From the NCBI RefSeq assembly GCF_021401085.1, contig NZ_JACBFP010000013.1, forward strand, positions 1-63,182: a stretch of 63,182 bases of DNA. Reading direction: 5' to 3'. Shown one piece after another: positions 7,988-17,425 of this stretch. How positions within the stretch are numbered: the stretch's first letter is position 1; every line of letters starts with the position of its first letter. Source of the DNA: Chryseobacterium sp. R2A-55. Lineage in GTDB: Bacteria > Bacteroidota > Bacteroidia > Flavobacteriales > Weeksellaceae. A program made the translations under genes and the position numbers. The notes under the pieces were generated by a model that did no database searches, was not told where the DNA came from, and was given only the letters and a program-made list of their open reading frames with translations.

Positions 7988-8428
7988 ATGGCTCAACCAA
8001 AAACAATCAACCGCTACCATTTCATGGCAGAATGGGGCGGGAACAGAGTGGAATTTCTGGAAATCAGCGGACTGGATATCTCGGTGGATGTACTGGCATT
8101 GCGCAACGGCAATTCCCCGGAAAATATGGAACTGAAAATTCCCGGAATCACCAGATTTTCGGAAGTGGTGTTAAAAAGGAATATCATCCAGGGTGACAAT
8201 CAGTTTTTTGAATGGATCAATACCAACAATTTTGGCACCGTGGAACGAAGGGATGTGGTGATTCATTTGCTGGACCACCAACACCAACCGATCATGATCT
8301 GGAAATTGAAGAACGCCTTCCCTGCAAAATATGTAGGACCGGTCCTGATTTCCAACGATAGCAATCTGGCCACCGAAAGCTTGATTTTGGCACATGACGG
8401 TTTTAAGATAGAAAAAATAGGAAAATAA
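7988..8428 (+). CDS. Phage tail tube-like protein (T4 gp19 family), orphan
   Basis: The 146-residue protein fits the T4 gp19 / contractile injection system tube family: NRYHFMAEWGG at the start, then EISGLD, a PGITRFSEVVLKRNI block and WINTNN, followed by C-terminal strands ending in LAHDGFKIEKIGK. Such proteins stack as hexamers to form the inner tube of phage tails, R-pyocins and extracellular injection systems. No sheath, baseplate or ATPase gene lies nearby, so it is either a solitary remnant or works with a cluster elsewhere. The start at 7988 is chosen because it fits the family length and follows a promoter box. A strong terminator follows. Confidence 0.8.
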   Translation: MAQPKTINRYHFMAEWGGNRVEFLEISGLDISVDVLALRNGNSPENMELKIPGITRFSEVVLKRNIIQGDNQFFEWINTNNFGTVERRDVVIHLLDHQHQPIMIWKLKNAFPAKYVGPVLISNDSNLATESLILAHDGFKIEKIGK

Positions 8429-8430
8429 AG

Positions 8431-8459
8431 AAAGCCGGTTCCGCGTGGAACCGGCTTTT
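8431..8459. terminator. Bidirectional intrinsic terminator
   Basis: A GC-rich perfect 12-bp stem (8431-8442 with 8447-8458, loop GCGT) is flanked by As and Ts. It serves both the tube-like gene and the convergent aminopeptidase gene. Confidence 0.9.
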
Positions 8460-8483
8460 TCCGATATTTACTCTTGGTTTAGC

Positions 8484-10256
8484 TTACAGAGGTTTCACCT
8501 GATCCAGGAACCAGGTTTTCACTTCGCCCTCCAAATCGTTTTCCAGTTTTTCTTTACACCATTGATGGTAACGGTTCAACCAGTCTTTTTCCGGCTCGGT
8601 CAGTAAAGAAACATCGATCACATTTCGGTCAAAAGGACAAACCGTTAACGTTTCGAATTCATAGAAATTTCCAAAATCGCTTTTCTTCCATTCTTTCACT
8701 GCGATCAGGTTTTCATGACGGATTCCGTAATGATAATCCAGATAGAATCCCGGTTCGTTGGATACCACCATTCCCGGAATCAATTCTTGCGGATTCATGT
8801 CTTTTCTGATGTTCTGCGGACCTTCATGCACATTCATGAAACTTCCCACACCATGACCGGTTCCGTGATTGTAATCTTTTGCCTCTTTCCACAAAGCCAT
8901 CCTCGCAAAAGCATCCAGCTGCACCCCACGGGTTCCTTTAGGGAATTTCAGCATAGAAAGCTGGATCAAACCTTTCAGGGCCAAAGTACAGTTGTGTTTA
9001 AATTCATCAGACACCGCACCTAAAGCCAGCGTTCTGGTAATATCGGTGGTCCCTTCCAGATATTGTCCGCCAGAATCCACCAGGATCGATGAAGCATTGG
9101 TCACTTCCTTGCTTCCTTCACTTTTCGCGGAATAATGCATGATGGCACCATTGTCAAGATACCCGACAATTGAGCCGAAACTCTCGCCCACGAAATTTTT
9201 CCCTTCCGCACGGAAATCGCGGAGCTTTTCGCCAATCGAAAACTCGGTCATCGCTTCTTTTCCCGCTTGATGAGTCAGCCAGTAAAGGAATTTCACCATG
9301 GCTACTCCGTCACGCTGCATCACAGTTCTGAAGCCTTCGAGTTCGGTTTCGTTTTTAATGGCTTTCATCAGATTTCCCGGAACAGGTGCTTTGATAAAGG
9401 TATTATCATTCTTTAAATGCTCAAAAATCGATTGGTTACTGTTGGGCGAAATGAGGATTTTTTCGTCTTTCATGCGGTCCAGTGCCGGGAAAAACTCCTC
9501 ATAAGGACGCATTTTCACAAAAGAATTATCCATCTGTTTTCTCGCATCATGATCCAGTTTTTCCAGATCAACAAACAGGCCTGCGTTATTTTTCGTCAGA
9601 ATAATATAGCCGAGGAAAACCGGATTGGCCTGCACATCGCTTCCGCGCAGGTTCAAAGTCCATGCAACATCATCCAAACTGGAAATGATATGGGCAGTTG
9701 CACCGAGCTCCTCCATTTTATTTCGGATATCTGAAAGTTTGTCGGTCACCGATCTTCCCGCTCTTTCGATGGGGTGTACGAAAACCGGATTCTTTTTGGC
9801 ATTCGGGTTTCGGTCTGTCCAAATCTCTTTTAGCAATGGCAAATCAACCAGCTTTCTATTTTTTGAGTTCAGTTGCTTAGTAAGCAATTCCCAATTCGCA
9901 TTGGAAGTAGCCAAAGCATTCACGGCTACCGTTCCGTTTTCCGGAATTTCGGAGATGATCCAGTCGATATAGTTTGGGGTTTCTTCCTCGCCTTCTTTCA
10001 TTAAAGTGATCCCGGAATTTTCAAGTTCTATGGCGGCTTGCACGAAATATCTGCCGTCCGTCCATAAACCGGCTTTATTTTGAGTAATCACCACAAATCC
10101 TGCAGAACCGGTGAATCCTGAAATCCAGGCTCTTTCCTGCCATTCTTGCGGCAGATACTCGCTCATGTGAGGATCTGCGGAATAGGCGATGAAGGCGTCG
10201 ATTTTATTTTCGGACATTTTTTGGCGAAGCGCCGATATTTTTTCAGAAGTCGTCAT
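8484..10256 (-). CDS. Xaa-Pro aminopeptidase (aminopeptidase P, M24 family)
   Basis: This metallopeptidase removes an N-terminal residue that precedes proline. The 590-residue form has two creatinase-like N-terminal domains followed by the pita-bread catalytic domain, as in eukaryotic-type aminopeptidase P. Metal ligands are visible: D in VDSGG and D in GTTDIT near residue 400, H in the HGTGHGVG block near 465, E in NEPGF near 500 and E in RHENL near 512. I chose the ATG at 10256 (MTTSEKISAL); a longer reading adds 17 residues that do not look like the family and overlap the promoter region. No signal peptide is seen, so it is cytoplasmic. Confidence 0.93.
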   Translation of the reverse strand: MTTSEKISALRQKMSENKIDAFIAYSADPHMSEYLPQEWQERAWISGFTGSAGFVVITQNKAGLWTDGRYFVQAAIELENSGITLMKEGEEETPNYIDWIISEIPENGTVAVNALATSNANWELLTKQLNSKNRKLVDLPLLKEIWTDRNPNAKKNPVFVHPIERAGRSVTDKLSDIRNKMEELGATAHIISSLDDVAWTLNLRGSDVQANPVFLGYIILTKNNAGLFVDLEKLDHDARKQMDNSFVKMRPYEEFFPALDRMKDEKILISPNSNQSIFEHLKNDNTFIKAPVPGNLMKAIKNETELEGFRTVMQRDGVAMVKFLYWLTHQAGKEAMTEFSIGEKLRDFRAEGKNFVGESFGSIVGYLDNGAIMHYSAKSEGSKEVTNASSILVDSGGQYLEGTTDITRTLALGAVSDEFKHNCTLALKGLIQLSMLKFPKGTRGVQLDAFARMALWKEAKDYNHGTGHGVGSFMNVHEGPQNIRKDMNPQELIPGMVVSNEPGFYLDYHYGIRHENLIAVKEWKKSDFGNFYEFETLTVCPFDRNVIDVSLLTEPEKDWLNRYHQWCKEKLENDLEGEVKTWFLDQVKPL

Positions 10257-10420
10257 ATTTTTTGAATTTTTGCTGGGTGAAATTACGAAAAAAACGAGGG
10301 TTGGCAATGGTATTTTCCAATTTTAAAGGAAATTAACGGTTCCTGGATTTAAGCATAATAACAGTGAATATTGAAGCATTCCGAGGGTTCAGAACCTGTA
10401 TATGAATGGTCTCGAAAAGC

Positions 10421-10453
10421 AAAAAAAATATGCTGAAAACAAATTCAGCATAT
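10421..10453 (-). terminator. Terminator of the gyrA-TPR operon
   Basis: A perfect 10-bp stem (10428-10437 with 10444-10453, 6-nt loop) is followed on the minus strand by seven Ts. Confidence 0.9.
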
Positions 10454-10477
10454 CCTGAGGATGGAAAAATGTTCCAA

Positions 10478-11869
10478 CTATTTTTTTCCTGCAGCTTCCA
10501 AAGCAGCTTCTTTTGCTTTGAATTCCTGGAATTTCGCATCATTTTTTGTGGACATATATAGTCCTTTCAACAGAATCACCGCATCGAGGTTGTTGGTGTC
10601 AGTCTGGTACCACTTTTCTGCATAAGGCAATGCTTCGGCAAACCTTTTCTTTCTTGCCTCCATGATTTTATTGGCGGCATCAATCTTTCCGGATTTTCTG
10701 GCCGCATTGTAATCATCGATCGCCTTGCTGTCATCTCCCATGATGAGGAAGGTGATGTTTTGAAGCGCATTGGAATAATTGGGATTAAGCTCGATCGCTT
10801 TCAGGAATGAAGCTTTTGCAGCTTCATATTGTGCAGGATCACTTTTCAGCATAATTCCCAGATTGTACCAGCTGTCAACGTCTTTCGGGTTGGCTGCAAC
10901 CTGAGCTTTAAGAATCTCAATAAATTCCGCTGATTTCCCCGAACTGAAATAGGCCAATCCTTTGATATTGATCAGTTTCTCATCATTAGGGAACTTTTTC
11001 AGTCCCATATCCGCATATTTTATCACTTCATCATACCTTTTTTCTGTATAAAGTTCATCGGTAAGATTCTGGTAGATCTGCTTTTCTACACTTGGTGATG
11101 TTTCCATCTTGAAGTCTTTATATTCCGATGCATCGCCCAGTTTCTTCTGGAAATCAAAAATGGTCTTGTTCATTTTCTCCTGTTCCCCGGACTTTTTGTT
11201 GGTGGCCAAATAGTTGGTTTGAACTCCGGTATAGCCCATCGCGATCAACTCTTCAAAAATTTTGATGGATTCCACATTGTTTTTCCCATTGGTATAAGCG
11301 GTTACCGCATTTAGCAGGATTGAACCGTCGTCACTTCCGGCAGCTTTCAAAAGGTAATAGGTTTCCTTAAATTTACTCCCCGATAAATCATAATTCTTTT
11401 GGTTAAAGGCATCGATCGCAGCTTTGTTGGCTTTGTCGGCTAAAGGAAAAATATTCTTTTCCACGCTCTGCAAAAGAGTCGGACTGTAAGTTTCCTCTTT
11501 CAGACCCTGGATTCCGGAAGCGTCTGCAGCAGCTTTTCCCACGAAATAAACTCTGTTTTTGGAAGCATCTTTCCCGGAGTAGATTTTGTTTTTGGCAAAA
11601 TCATTGATTTTTGCTAAATAGATTGCTCCTTCAGCAACTTTTCCCGTTTTCAGCAAGCCAAGTCCTTTTGCATAATAATACTGCTCCTGAAGAGCCGGCT
11701 CCAGCAAATAAACATTCCCATTCATTGCAGACTCAGCTGCGGAAATCTGCGCATTTGCTGTGGCGGTATCTCCCCCGTCAATGGCCTTCACCGCGTTGGA
11801 GATCTCTTTTTTCTGTGCCATTGCGAAAGTGATGGAAACCACTGCAATGCTTAAAAATATTTTCTTCAT
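10478..11869 (-). CDS. Secreted/periplasmic TPR-repeat protein
   Basis: The 463-residue protein starts with a signal peptide (MKKIFLSIAVVSITFAMAQ). Several TPR helix pairs follow, clearest at about residues 290-370 (YNLGIMLKSDPAQYEAAKASFLKAIELNPNYSNAL is typical in shape) and at the C-terminus. It is likely a periplasmic scaffold, and its exact partner is unknown. It starts 31 bases after the gyrA stop and shares the terminator at 10421-10453, so the two genes are cotranscribed. Association of a TPR gene with gyrA is seen in related flavobacteria, but I cannot give it a function. Confidence 0.8.
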   Translation of the reverse strand: MKKIFLSIAVVSITFAMAQKKEISNAVKAIDGGDTATANAQISAAESAMNGNVYLLEPALQEQYYYAKGLGLLKTGKVAEGAIYLAKINDFAKNKIYSGKDASKNRVYFVGKAAADASGIQGLKEETYSPTLLQSVEKNIFPLADKANKAAIDAFNQKNYDLSGSKFKETYYLLKAAGSDDGSILLNAVTAYTNGKNNVESIKIFEELIAMGYTGVQTNYLATNKKSGEQEKMNKTIFDFQKKLGDASEYKDFKMETSPSVEKQIYQNLTDELYTEKRYDEVIKYADMGLKKFPNDEKLINIKGLAYFSSGKSAEFIEILKAQVAANPKDVDSWYNLGIMLKSDPAQYEAAKASFLKAIELNPNYSNALQNITFLIMGDDSKAIDDYNAARKSGKIDAANKIMEARKKRFAEALPYAEKWYQTDTNNLDAVILLKGLYMSTKNDAKFQEFKAKEAALEAAGKK

Positions 11870-11900
11870 TTTTAATGATAAGATAAGATTGTTTTACATT

Positions 11901-14513
11901 TTATTCTTCGGAACCGTCAGCAGAATTTTCCGGATCTTCTTCGTTTTCAATTGCTTCCGGTTGCTCCATATTTTTCAGGTCACCTAAATCAGCCATATTG
12001 CCCGCTGTCTGGTCGGCGTTCATGGAATCAGCTGTCTCTTCCAATTCATCTTCTACCACTTCTTTATCCATTTCCACTTTTGCGATGGCGGCAATTTCAT
12101 CTCCTTTTTTAAGGTTGATTACTCGTACACCCTGTGTATTTCTTCCCATCACCCGCATTTCATCCATATTCATCCGGATGGCAACACCCGATTTGTTGAT
12201 GATCATTAATCCATCTTCATCTGTAACGGCCTGAATCGCAATCAGATTTCCTGTTTTTTCGGTGATGTTTAAAGTAATTACTCCTTTTCCTCCACGGTTA
12301 GTCACACGGTAATCCTCCACTGCAGTACGCTTTCCGTAACCCTTTTCAGAAACCACCAAAACGGTTTCATTCTGCACGTCATTCACAACAATCATACCAA
12401 TAACTTCATCTCCATGATCCAAGGAAATCCCACGAACACCGATGGAGCTTCTGCCTACTGCTCTTGCCTTTTCTTCAGGGAAACGGATACATTTTCCGTT
12501 TTTGGTGGCAATCATGATTTCGGAATTTCCGCTGGTCAGTCTTGCGCCCAAAAGTTGGTCATTATCACGGATTTCAATCGCATTGACCCCATTCGTTCTT
12601 GGTCTGGAATAAGCTTCCAGCGAAGTTTTCTTGATGGTTCCGTTTTTGGTGATCATCACCACGTTCATTTGATTCACATATTCGGAATCTTTCAGATCGT
12701 TGGTCCGGATATATGCTTTGATTTTATCGTCTGGCTCTATGTTGATCAAGTTTTGAACCGCTCTTCCTTTCGCCGTTTTGGAGCCTTCCGGAATTTCGAA
12801 AACCCGCAACCAGAAACATTTTCCTTTTTCCGTAAAAAATAACATGTACTGGTGATTGGTCGCCGTCACAATGTACTCCAGAAAATCTTCGTCTCTTGTG
12901 GTCGCAGCACGGTTTCCTACTCCACCTCTGCTCTGAACTTTATACTCGGAAAGCGAAGTCCTTTTAATATAACCGGCATGGGAAATGGTCAGTACCACTT
13001 TTTCATCCGGAATCAAATCTTCGATGGACAATTCACCGCCGGAATAGTCGATCTCAGTTCTTCTTTCATCACCGTATTTTTCCTTCATTTCCAAAAGTTC
13101 GGTCTTGATGATTTCGTAACGTCTCGGCAGGTTGGTCAAAATATCTTCCAAATCCTTGATCAGGTTCATGATTTCTTCGTATTCAGCACGGATTTTGTCC
13201 AGCTCCATTCCCGTCAAACGGGCGAGCCTCAAATCCAAAATCGCCTGTGCCTGAATTTCCGAAAGATCGAATTCCTTCATCAATCCCTCCTTCGCTTCGT
13301 GCGGATTTGCACTGTGGCGGATGATTGCAATTGCTTTGTCCAGGTCATCCTGGGTTCCAATCACCTTCATGAAACCTTCGAGGATATGTGCTCTTTCTTT
13401 GGCTTTCTTAAGTTCGAATTCGGTTCTTCTAACGATCACCTCATGACGGTGGTCCACGAAATGATGAATAATATCCTTTAAATTCAACTGTACAGGTCTT
13501 CCTTTTACCAGCGCAATATTGTTTACGCTGAAAGAAGTCTGAAGTGCAGTATATTTGTAAAGCATGTTGAGCACCACATTCGGAATCGCGTCGTTTTTCA
13601 GTTCATACACGATTCTCATTCCTTGCCTGTCAGATTCATCACGGATTTCGTAGATTCCAGGAATCTTTTCTTCTTTCACCAGTTCCGCAGTTCTGGCAAT
13701 CATATCGGCTTTATTCACCTGGTAAGGAACCTCAGTGACGATGATGGCATTTCTGTTTCCAACTTCCTCAAAATTCACTTTTGCACGCAAAACGATTCTA
13801 CCTCTTCCCGTGTGGAAAGCATCGCGAACTCCGTCATAGCCGTAAATAATTGCACCTGTGGGGAAATCCGGAGCGATGATGTGTTTCATCAGCTCATCGA
13901 TGGTAATGTCGTTATTGTCGATATAGGCCACAATCGCATCGATACTTTCAGAAAGGTTGTGAGGCGCCATATTGGTCGCCATTCCCACCGCAATACCGGA
14001 AGTTCCATTCACCAAAAGATTTGGGATTTTCGTGGGAAGGACGGTTGGTTCCGTTAATGAATCGTCGAAGTTATTTTGGAAATCAACCGTTTCTTTATCC
14101 AGGTCCGCAAGAATCTCATCAGAGATCTTTTTCAATCTTGCTTCGGTATAACGCATCGCTGCAGGTGGGTCACCGTCCATGGAACCGAAGTTACCCTGCC
14201 CGTCAACCTGTGGATAGCGCAAACTCCACGGCTGCGCCATTCTCACCATCGCATCATAAACTGACGTATCGCCGTGTGGATGGTATTTACCGAGCACGTC
14301 TCCGACAATCCTCGCTGATTTTAAATATTTTCTGTTTGAAAAAACGCCGAGTCCGTACATACCGTAAAGGACTCTTCTGTGAACGGGCTTCAAGCCGTCT
14401 CTTACATCGGGTAACGCTCTGGAAACGATTACCGACATGGAATAATCGATGTAAGAGGATTTCATTTCATCAACAATGTTGATAGGAATTAACCTTTCTC
14501 CTTCTTTTTGCAT
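11901..14513 (-). CDS. gyrA: DNA gyrase subunit A
   Basis: GyrA is the DNA breakage and reunion subunit of gyrase. The 870-residue protein has the winged-helix/tower core with the catalytic tyrosine in AMRYTEARL near residue 122, and a C-terminal beta-pinwheel with a GyrA-box-like motif (QSRGGVG). An acidic tail rich in E and D follows. The quinolone-determining segment reads [11 protein letters not shown]. The threonine at the E. coli Ser83 position is, as far as I know, the normal residue in flavobacteria, and the Asp87 equivalent is kept, so no resistance mutation is evident. It is the first gene of an operon with the TPR gene. Confidence 0.97.
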   Translation of the reverse strand: MQKEGERLIPINIVDEMKSSYIDYSMSVIVSRALPDVRDGLKPVHRRVLYGMYGLGVFSNRKYLKSARIVGDVLGKYHPHGDTSVYDAMVRMAQPWSLRYPQVDGQGNFGSMDGDPPAAMRYTEARLKKISDEILADLDKETVDFQNNFDDSLTEPTVLPTKIPNLLVNGTSGIAVGMATNMAPHNLSESIDAIVAYIDNNDITIDELMKHIIAPDFPTGAIIYGYDGVRDAFHTGRGRIVLRAKVNFEEVGNRNAIIVTEVPYQVNKADMIARTAELVKEEKIPGIYEIRDESDRQGMRIVYELKNDAIPNVVLNMLYKYTALQTSFSVNNIALVKGRPVQLNLKDIIHHFVDHRHEVIVRRTEFELKKAKERAHILEGFMKVIGTQDDLDKAIAIIRHSANPHEAKEGLMKEFDLSEIQAQAILDLRLARLTGMELDKIRAEYEEIMNLIKDLEDILTNLPRRYEIIKTELLEMKEKYGDERRTEIDYSGGELSIEDLIPDEKVVLTISHAGYIKRTSLSEYKVQSRGGVGNRAATTRDEDFLEYIVTATNHQYMLFFTEKGKCFWLRVFEIPEGSKTAKGRAVQNLINIEPDDKIKAYIRTNDLKDSEYVNQMNVVMITKNGTIKKTSLEAYSRPRTNGVNAIEIRDNDQLLGARLTSGNSEIMIATKNGKCIRFPEEKARAVGRSSIGVRGISLDHGDEVIGMIVVNDVQNETVLVVSEKGYGKRTAVEDYRVTNRGGKGVITLNITEKTGNLIAIQAVTDEDGLMIINKSGVAIRMNMDEMRVMGRNTQGVRVINLKKGDEIAAIAKVEMDKEVVEDELEETADSMNADQTAGNMADLGDLKNMEQPEAIENEEDPENSADGSEE

Positions 14514-14662
14514 AATCTATTTTAATGATTTGAAAACCAATCCGTTAATCAACATCTTTGATTTTCCTGAATTTCGATTTTTATAACGTGCTAAAATACA
14601 AAAAAATTCCCGATTTTTGCGCAAGAACTTACTAACAAACATCATAAATAAAGTTAAAAAAA

Positions 14663-14977
14663 ATGAGCATTTTGAGCATCACTTTCCACAGCACAGAAAA
14701 TATTAAAAACGACTGGGAAAATTACCTGGAAAACGAACTCCACCAGATGGTTGAAAACCTCTTCGATGTGGAAAAATACATTCTTTCGGAAGTGAAAAGC
14801 GAAATGCTCAGTGAAGGCAAAAACACGAATCTTTTGCTGGTTTTTGACAATGGCGAAAAGCGGCAGGACTTTCTGGAAATCGAACTGAAAAATATCGAAG
14901 AAAGAATCGCCGGGAAATTCGCGGACGAGGTCATGGTTTTTGTGACTTTTTTAGATCCGAAGACAAGTAGATTTTAG
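14663..14977 (+). CDS. DUF4286 family protein
   Basis: The 104-residue protein fits the small DUF4286 family, common in Bacteroidota, with an N-terminal strand (ILSITFHS), a helix (DDWENYLE-like) and a C-terminal strand ending in VTFLDP. The fold is expected to be ferredoxin-like and the function is unknown. It is divergent from gyrA and followed by a strong hairpin terminator. There is no signal peptide. Confidence 0.8.
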   Translation: MSILSITFHSTENIKNDWENYLENELHQMVENLFDVEKYILSEVKSEMLSEGKNTNLLLVFDNGEKRQDFLEIELKNIEERIAGKFADEVMVFVTFLDPKTSRF

Positions 14978-14996
14978 AATTTGACCTTTAAATAAA

Positions 14997-15048
14997 ATTC
15001 GTGCATGAGTGGTTAAAATAAGGCCCACCAATGCACGAATGTGTTTTT
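14997..15048 (+). terminator. Long hairpin terminator
   Basis: Arms ATTCGTGCAT (14997-15006) and ATGCACGAAT (15031-15040) pair perfectly, with an inner GTGG/CCAC stem, and a T-run follows on the plus strand. It ends the DUF4286 gene and also lies downstream of the convergent BI-1 gene. Confidence 0.8.
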
Positions 15049-15062
15049 TCGGAAAAATTTTC

Positions 15063-15749
15063 TCAGCTCCTTCTGCTCATTAAAATCCTCAAGATATACC
15101 AAAACAAAAGCATCACCGACGCGAACAGCTGCAATGAAGCTCCTACGTACTGGTTCGTGGAATAGGTGTTTTTCAGTTTGCTGGTTTCATACAGAATACT
15201 TGCAGACGCCAAAATGACCATGCCGACTGAAAACCACAATCCCAGATTCCACCCGAAAATGGCACCGGCAACAATCAGCCCGATTGCGATAAAACCACCC
15301 ATCACAATAAAAGTCCTTAAAAATGAAAAATCCTTTTTTGAAGTAAATGCAACTCCCGATAAGCCCGCAAACATAGCGACAGTTAACATCGCAGCCTGAA
15401 AAATAACATGACCTCCCGCTTGAGCAACCGCAATGTAAATCAACGGCAGAAAGATAACAGCCTCCATCAAAACATAAAAGCCAAGACCCATATATTGCGT
15501 GGATTTACTTTGCGAAAGCGACCATTTATTCGCCAACATGGCAGCAAGCCAGAAAATCCCAATAACGAGCAGCCACGAATATTTTTGACCAACCATCATG
15601 AAAATAAATTCCTGCGGAACAATGGAAATCAAAATAGATTCCACCGCGATGAAAGCCAAAACAGCCATCGCCACGTGGGTATAAGTCTTTTTGTAAAATT
15701 GCGCCCTTTCCATTTCTGAGGAATGGGCAACGAGTGTGTTTTGATACAT
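15063..15749 (-). CDS. Bax inhibitor-1 / YccA family membrane protein
   Basis: The 228-residue protein has seven hydrophobic segments and the BI-1 layout: YKKTYTHVAMAVLAFIAVES at the first helix, LLVIGIFWLAAMLA, a middle GLSGVAFTSKKDFS loop, and a final helix ending before SRRS. Family members are inner-membrane proteins, with bacterial YccA modulating FtsH and BsYetJ acting as a pH-sensitive calcium leak. The transport or regulatory role here is not decided by the sequence. It is monocistronic or follows the acyl-CoA reductase gene (87 bases upstream). Confidence 0.9.
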   Translation of the reverse strand: MYQNTLVAHSSEMERAQFYKKTYTHVAMAVLAFIAVESILISIVPQEFIFMMVGQKYSWLLVIGIFWLAAMLANKWSLSQSKSTQYMGLGFYVLMEAVIFLPLIYIAVAQAGGHVIFQAAMLTVAMFAGLSGVAFTSKKDFSFLRTFIVMGGFIAIGLIVAGAIFGWNLGLWFSVGMVILASASILYETSKLKNTYSTNQYVGASLQLFASVMLLFWYILRILMSRRS

Positions 15750-15836
15750 AGTTTTAAAATTTTAGGTAAATGTAGAGAAATTTTGTTTCCGATAAGAAAA
15801 ATACAGCACCCAAAATATCCAAAAACGGTCGGGGTC

Positions 15837-16871
15837 TTAAACCACCTCCAAAAACCGCATCGTATCGACATGATCGGCATAGGTAGCCAAACCGGGATTC
15901 TGAGCTTCACCAAAAGGGATGGAATCCAGCGCCAAAACAGGATTTGCTACAATCGTCTGGATATTTTCTTCATTGGCCTTTATGAAATCTTTCACTTCAT
16001 CCAAACTTGAATATCTTGAAAAATTAATCACAGATAGCGGGGAAAACAATTGTTCATCTTCTTTCAACATGACGAAATTATTGTCCCAAAATTTTTCCTG
16101 ATTCAATAAATAAATCGCACGATTGTACTCGTAATTATTGGCATAACCGTTGTGATTGATGATTTCCTTAAAATTCAAGAAATTCTCAAATAATCTGTCG
16201 ATTTTAAAATCTCCAGGGACAAAAATTCTGGTTACATTTCTGCACCCTAAACCGAAATACCGAAAAATATCTTCCGCCAAAAGCTGCAGTTCCTCAACGG
16301 TCTCATCGCCTTTCAAAACCGCGATCGAAGTCCTGTTTTTCCGGATGATGCTCAAATGGTCTTTAAAATAATATTCCAGATACCTCGCAGTATTATTACT
16401 TCCGGTGGCGATCACCGCGTCAAAATGCTCCAGCCTTTCTGCCAGCTCATATTTCACATTTCCTTCAGAGAACGCATTCCATTTCTGCAACAGGAAAGGG
16501 ATCATCCGTTTATCTTTTGAAGAAAGTTTGATCACGGGAATATTTCCACTCAGCACCACCGAGATGACATCGTGGAATCCCACCATGGGAATGTTTCCTG
16601 CCAAAATCAATCCCACTTTCTTTGGAATTTTAGCAATTTGATAATTGGAGAGCCAATTTTTTATATTCTCTTCAAAAATAAGTTCTGACCATTGCTTCAA
16701 GGCAATTTTTTGATTTTCAATCGTAAACCACGAGTTTTCAATTTCAGATTTCTTCAATATTATATGGAATTCTTCATCGATTTCATCATAGTTCTCGGGA
16801 ACTTTTTCTAAGAACCCTTTGATCAAATCACTTAGCTTGCAAAGTCCTGAAATTTGTTTTTCTATTGTCAT
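15837..16871 (-). CDS. LuxC-like acyl-CoA reductase
   Basis: The 344-residue protein fits the acyl-CoA reductase (LuxC) family. The central part has the aldehyde-dehydrogenase-like nucleotide fold: KVGLILAGNIPMVGFHDV at about 85-102, the GNIPVIKLSSKD block, FDAVIATGSNNTARY near 150 and GLGCRNVTRIFVP near 200, where the cysteine is the likely acyl-thioester nucleophile. It would reduce an acyl-CoA or acyl-protein to the aldehyde with NADPH. The gene is divergent from a 2[4Fe-4S] ferredoxin gene with a 62-base spacer, an arrangement seen in related genomes. No lux genes are present, so a luminescence role is unlikely. Confidence 0.88.
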   Translation of the reverse strand: MTIEKQISGLCKLSDLIKGFLEKVPENYDEIDEEFHIILKKSEIENSWFTIENQKIALKQWSELIFEENIKNWLSNYQIAKIPKKVGLILAGNIPMVGFHDVISVVLSGNIPVIKLSSKDKRMIPFLLQKWNAFSEGNVKYELAERLEHFDAVIATGSNNTARYLEYYFKDHLSIIRKNRTSIAVLKGDETVEELQLLAEDIFRYFGLGCRNVTRIFVPGDFKIDRLFENFLNFKEIINHNGYANNYEYNRAIYLLNQEKFWDNNFVMLKEDEQLFSPLSVINFSRYSSLDEVKDFIKANEENIQTIVANPVLALDSIPFGEAQNPGLATYADHVDTMRFLEVV

Positions 16872-16933
16872 TTTTGGAGAAAATTGTCGGATTTTTCTTA
16901 ATTTTGTGCAAATTTATAAATAATATATTAGCA

Positions 16934-17284
16934 ATGGCTATTAGAATAACCGATGAATGTATCAACTGCGGAGCTTGTGAACCAGAATGTCCGAACAACG
17001 CAATTTATGAAGGAGCAGTAGATTGGCGCGCTTCAGACGGAACCGCACTGAAAGGCAAAGTAGTAATGAAATCCGGTCTTACCATAGACGCAGACGAACC
17101 CCAGGAACCAGTATCTGATGATATTTACTTTATTGTAACCGATAAATGCACCGAATGCAAAGGATTCCACGAGGAACCTCAGTGTGCTGCGGTTTGTCCG
17201 GTAGACTGCTGCATTCCTGATGAAGACCATGTGGAAACTGACGAAGAATTACTGGGGAAAAAAGCTTTCCTTCACGGCGAATAA
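16934..17284 (+). CDS. 2[4Fe-4S] ferredoxin
   Basis: The 116-residue protein starts MAIRITDECINCGACEPECP, which provides the first CxxCxxCxxxCP cluster motif. The second motif (CTECKG...CAAVCPVDCC) near residues 75-98 has the longer loop of the Allochromatium/YfhL-like ferredoxins. It carries electrons at low potential in the cytoplasm. The start at 16934 is chosen because the cluster motif must lie close to the N-terminus and because the upstream extension uses a TTG and is hydrophobic. Its partner is unknown, and the divergent acyl-CoA reductase is one possibility. Confidence 0.93.
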   Translation: MAIRITDECINCGACEPECPNNAIYEGAVDWRASDGTALKGKVVMKSGLTIDADEPQEPVSDDIYFIVTDKCTECKGFHEEPQCAAVCPVDCCIPDEDHVETDEELLGKKAFLHGE

Positions 17285-17425
17285 TTTTCCGCTCACTACT
17301 GTGGGCGATTTTTTTTAAAGGGAGATTTTTGAAGAAAATGAAAATGAAAACGTCCCTGATTAATCATATCCTTAGATTTTCTGGAAAAATTAAAAGTTGA
17401 CCGCTAATTCACAAAAAATATAAAA

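Noticed and set aside
10257..10307. Longer N-terminus of the aminopeptidase P (17 extra codons)
   Set aside because: The extra residues are hydrophobic and unlike the family; MTTSEKISAL fits the known N-terminus.
14250..14290. Possible quinolone-resistance change in GyrA (Thr at the Ser83 position)
   Set aside because: Thr at this position is, as far as I know, normal in flavobacterial GyrA, and the Asp87 equivalent is present.
12852..14482. Large plus-strand frames inside gyrA
   Set aside because: They are antisense to a full-length conserved gyrA and have no family features.
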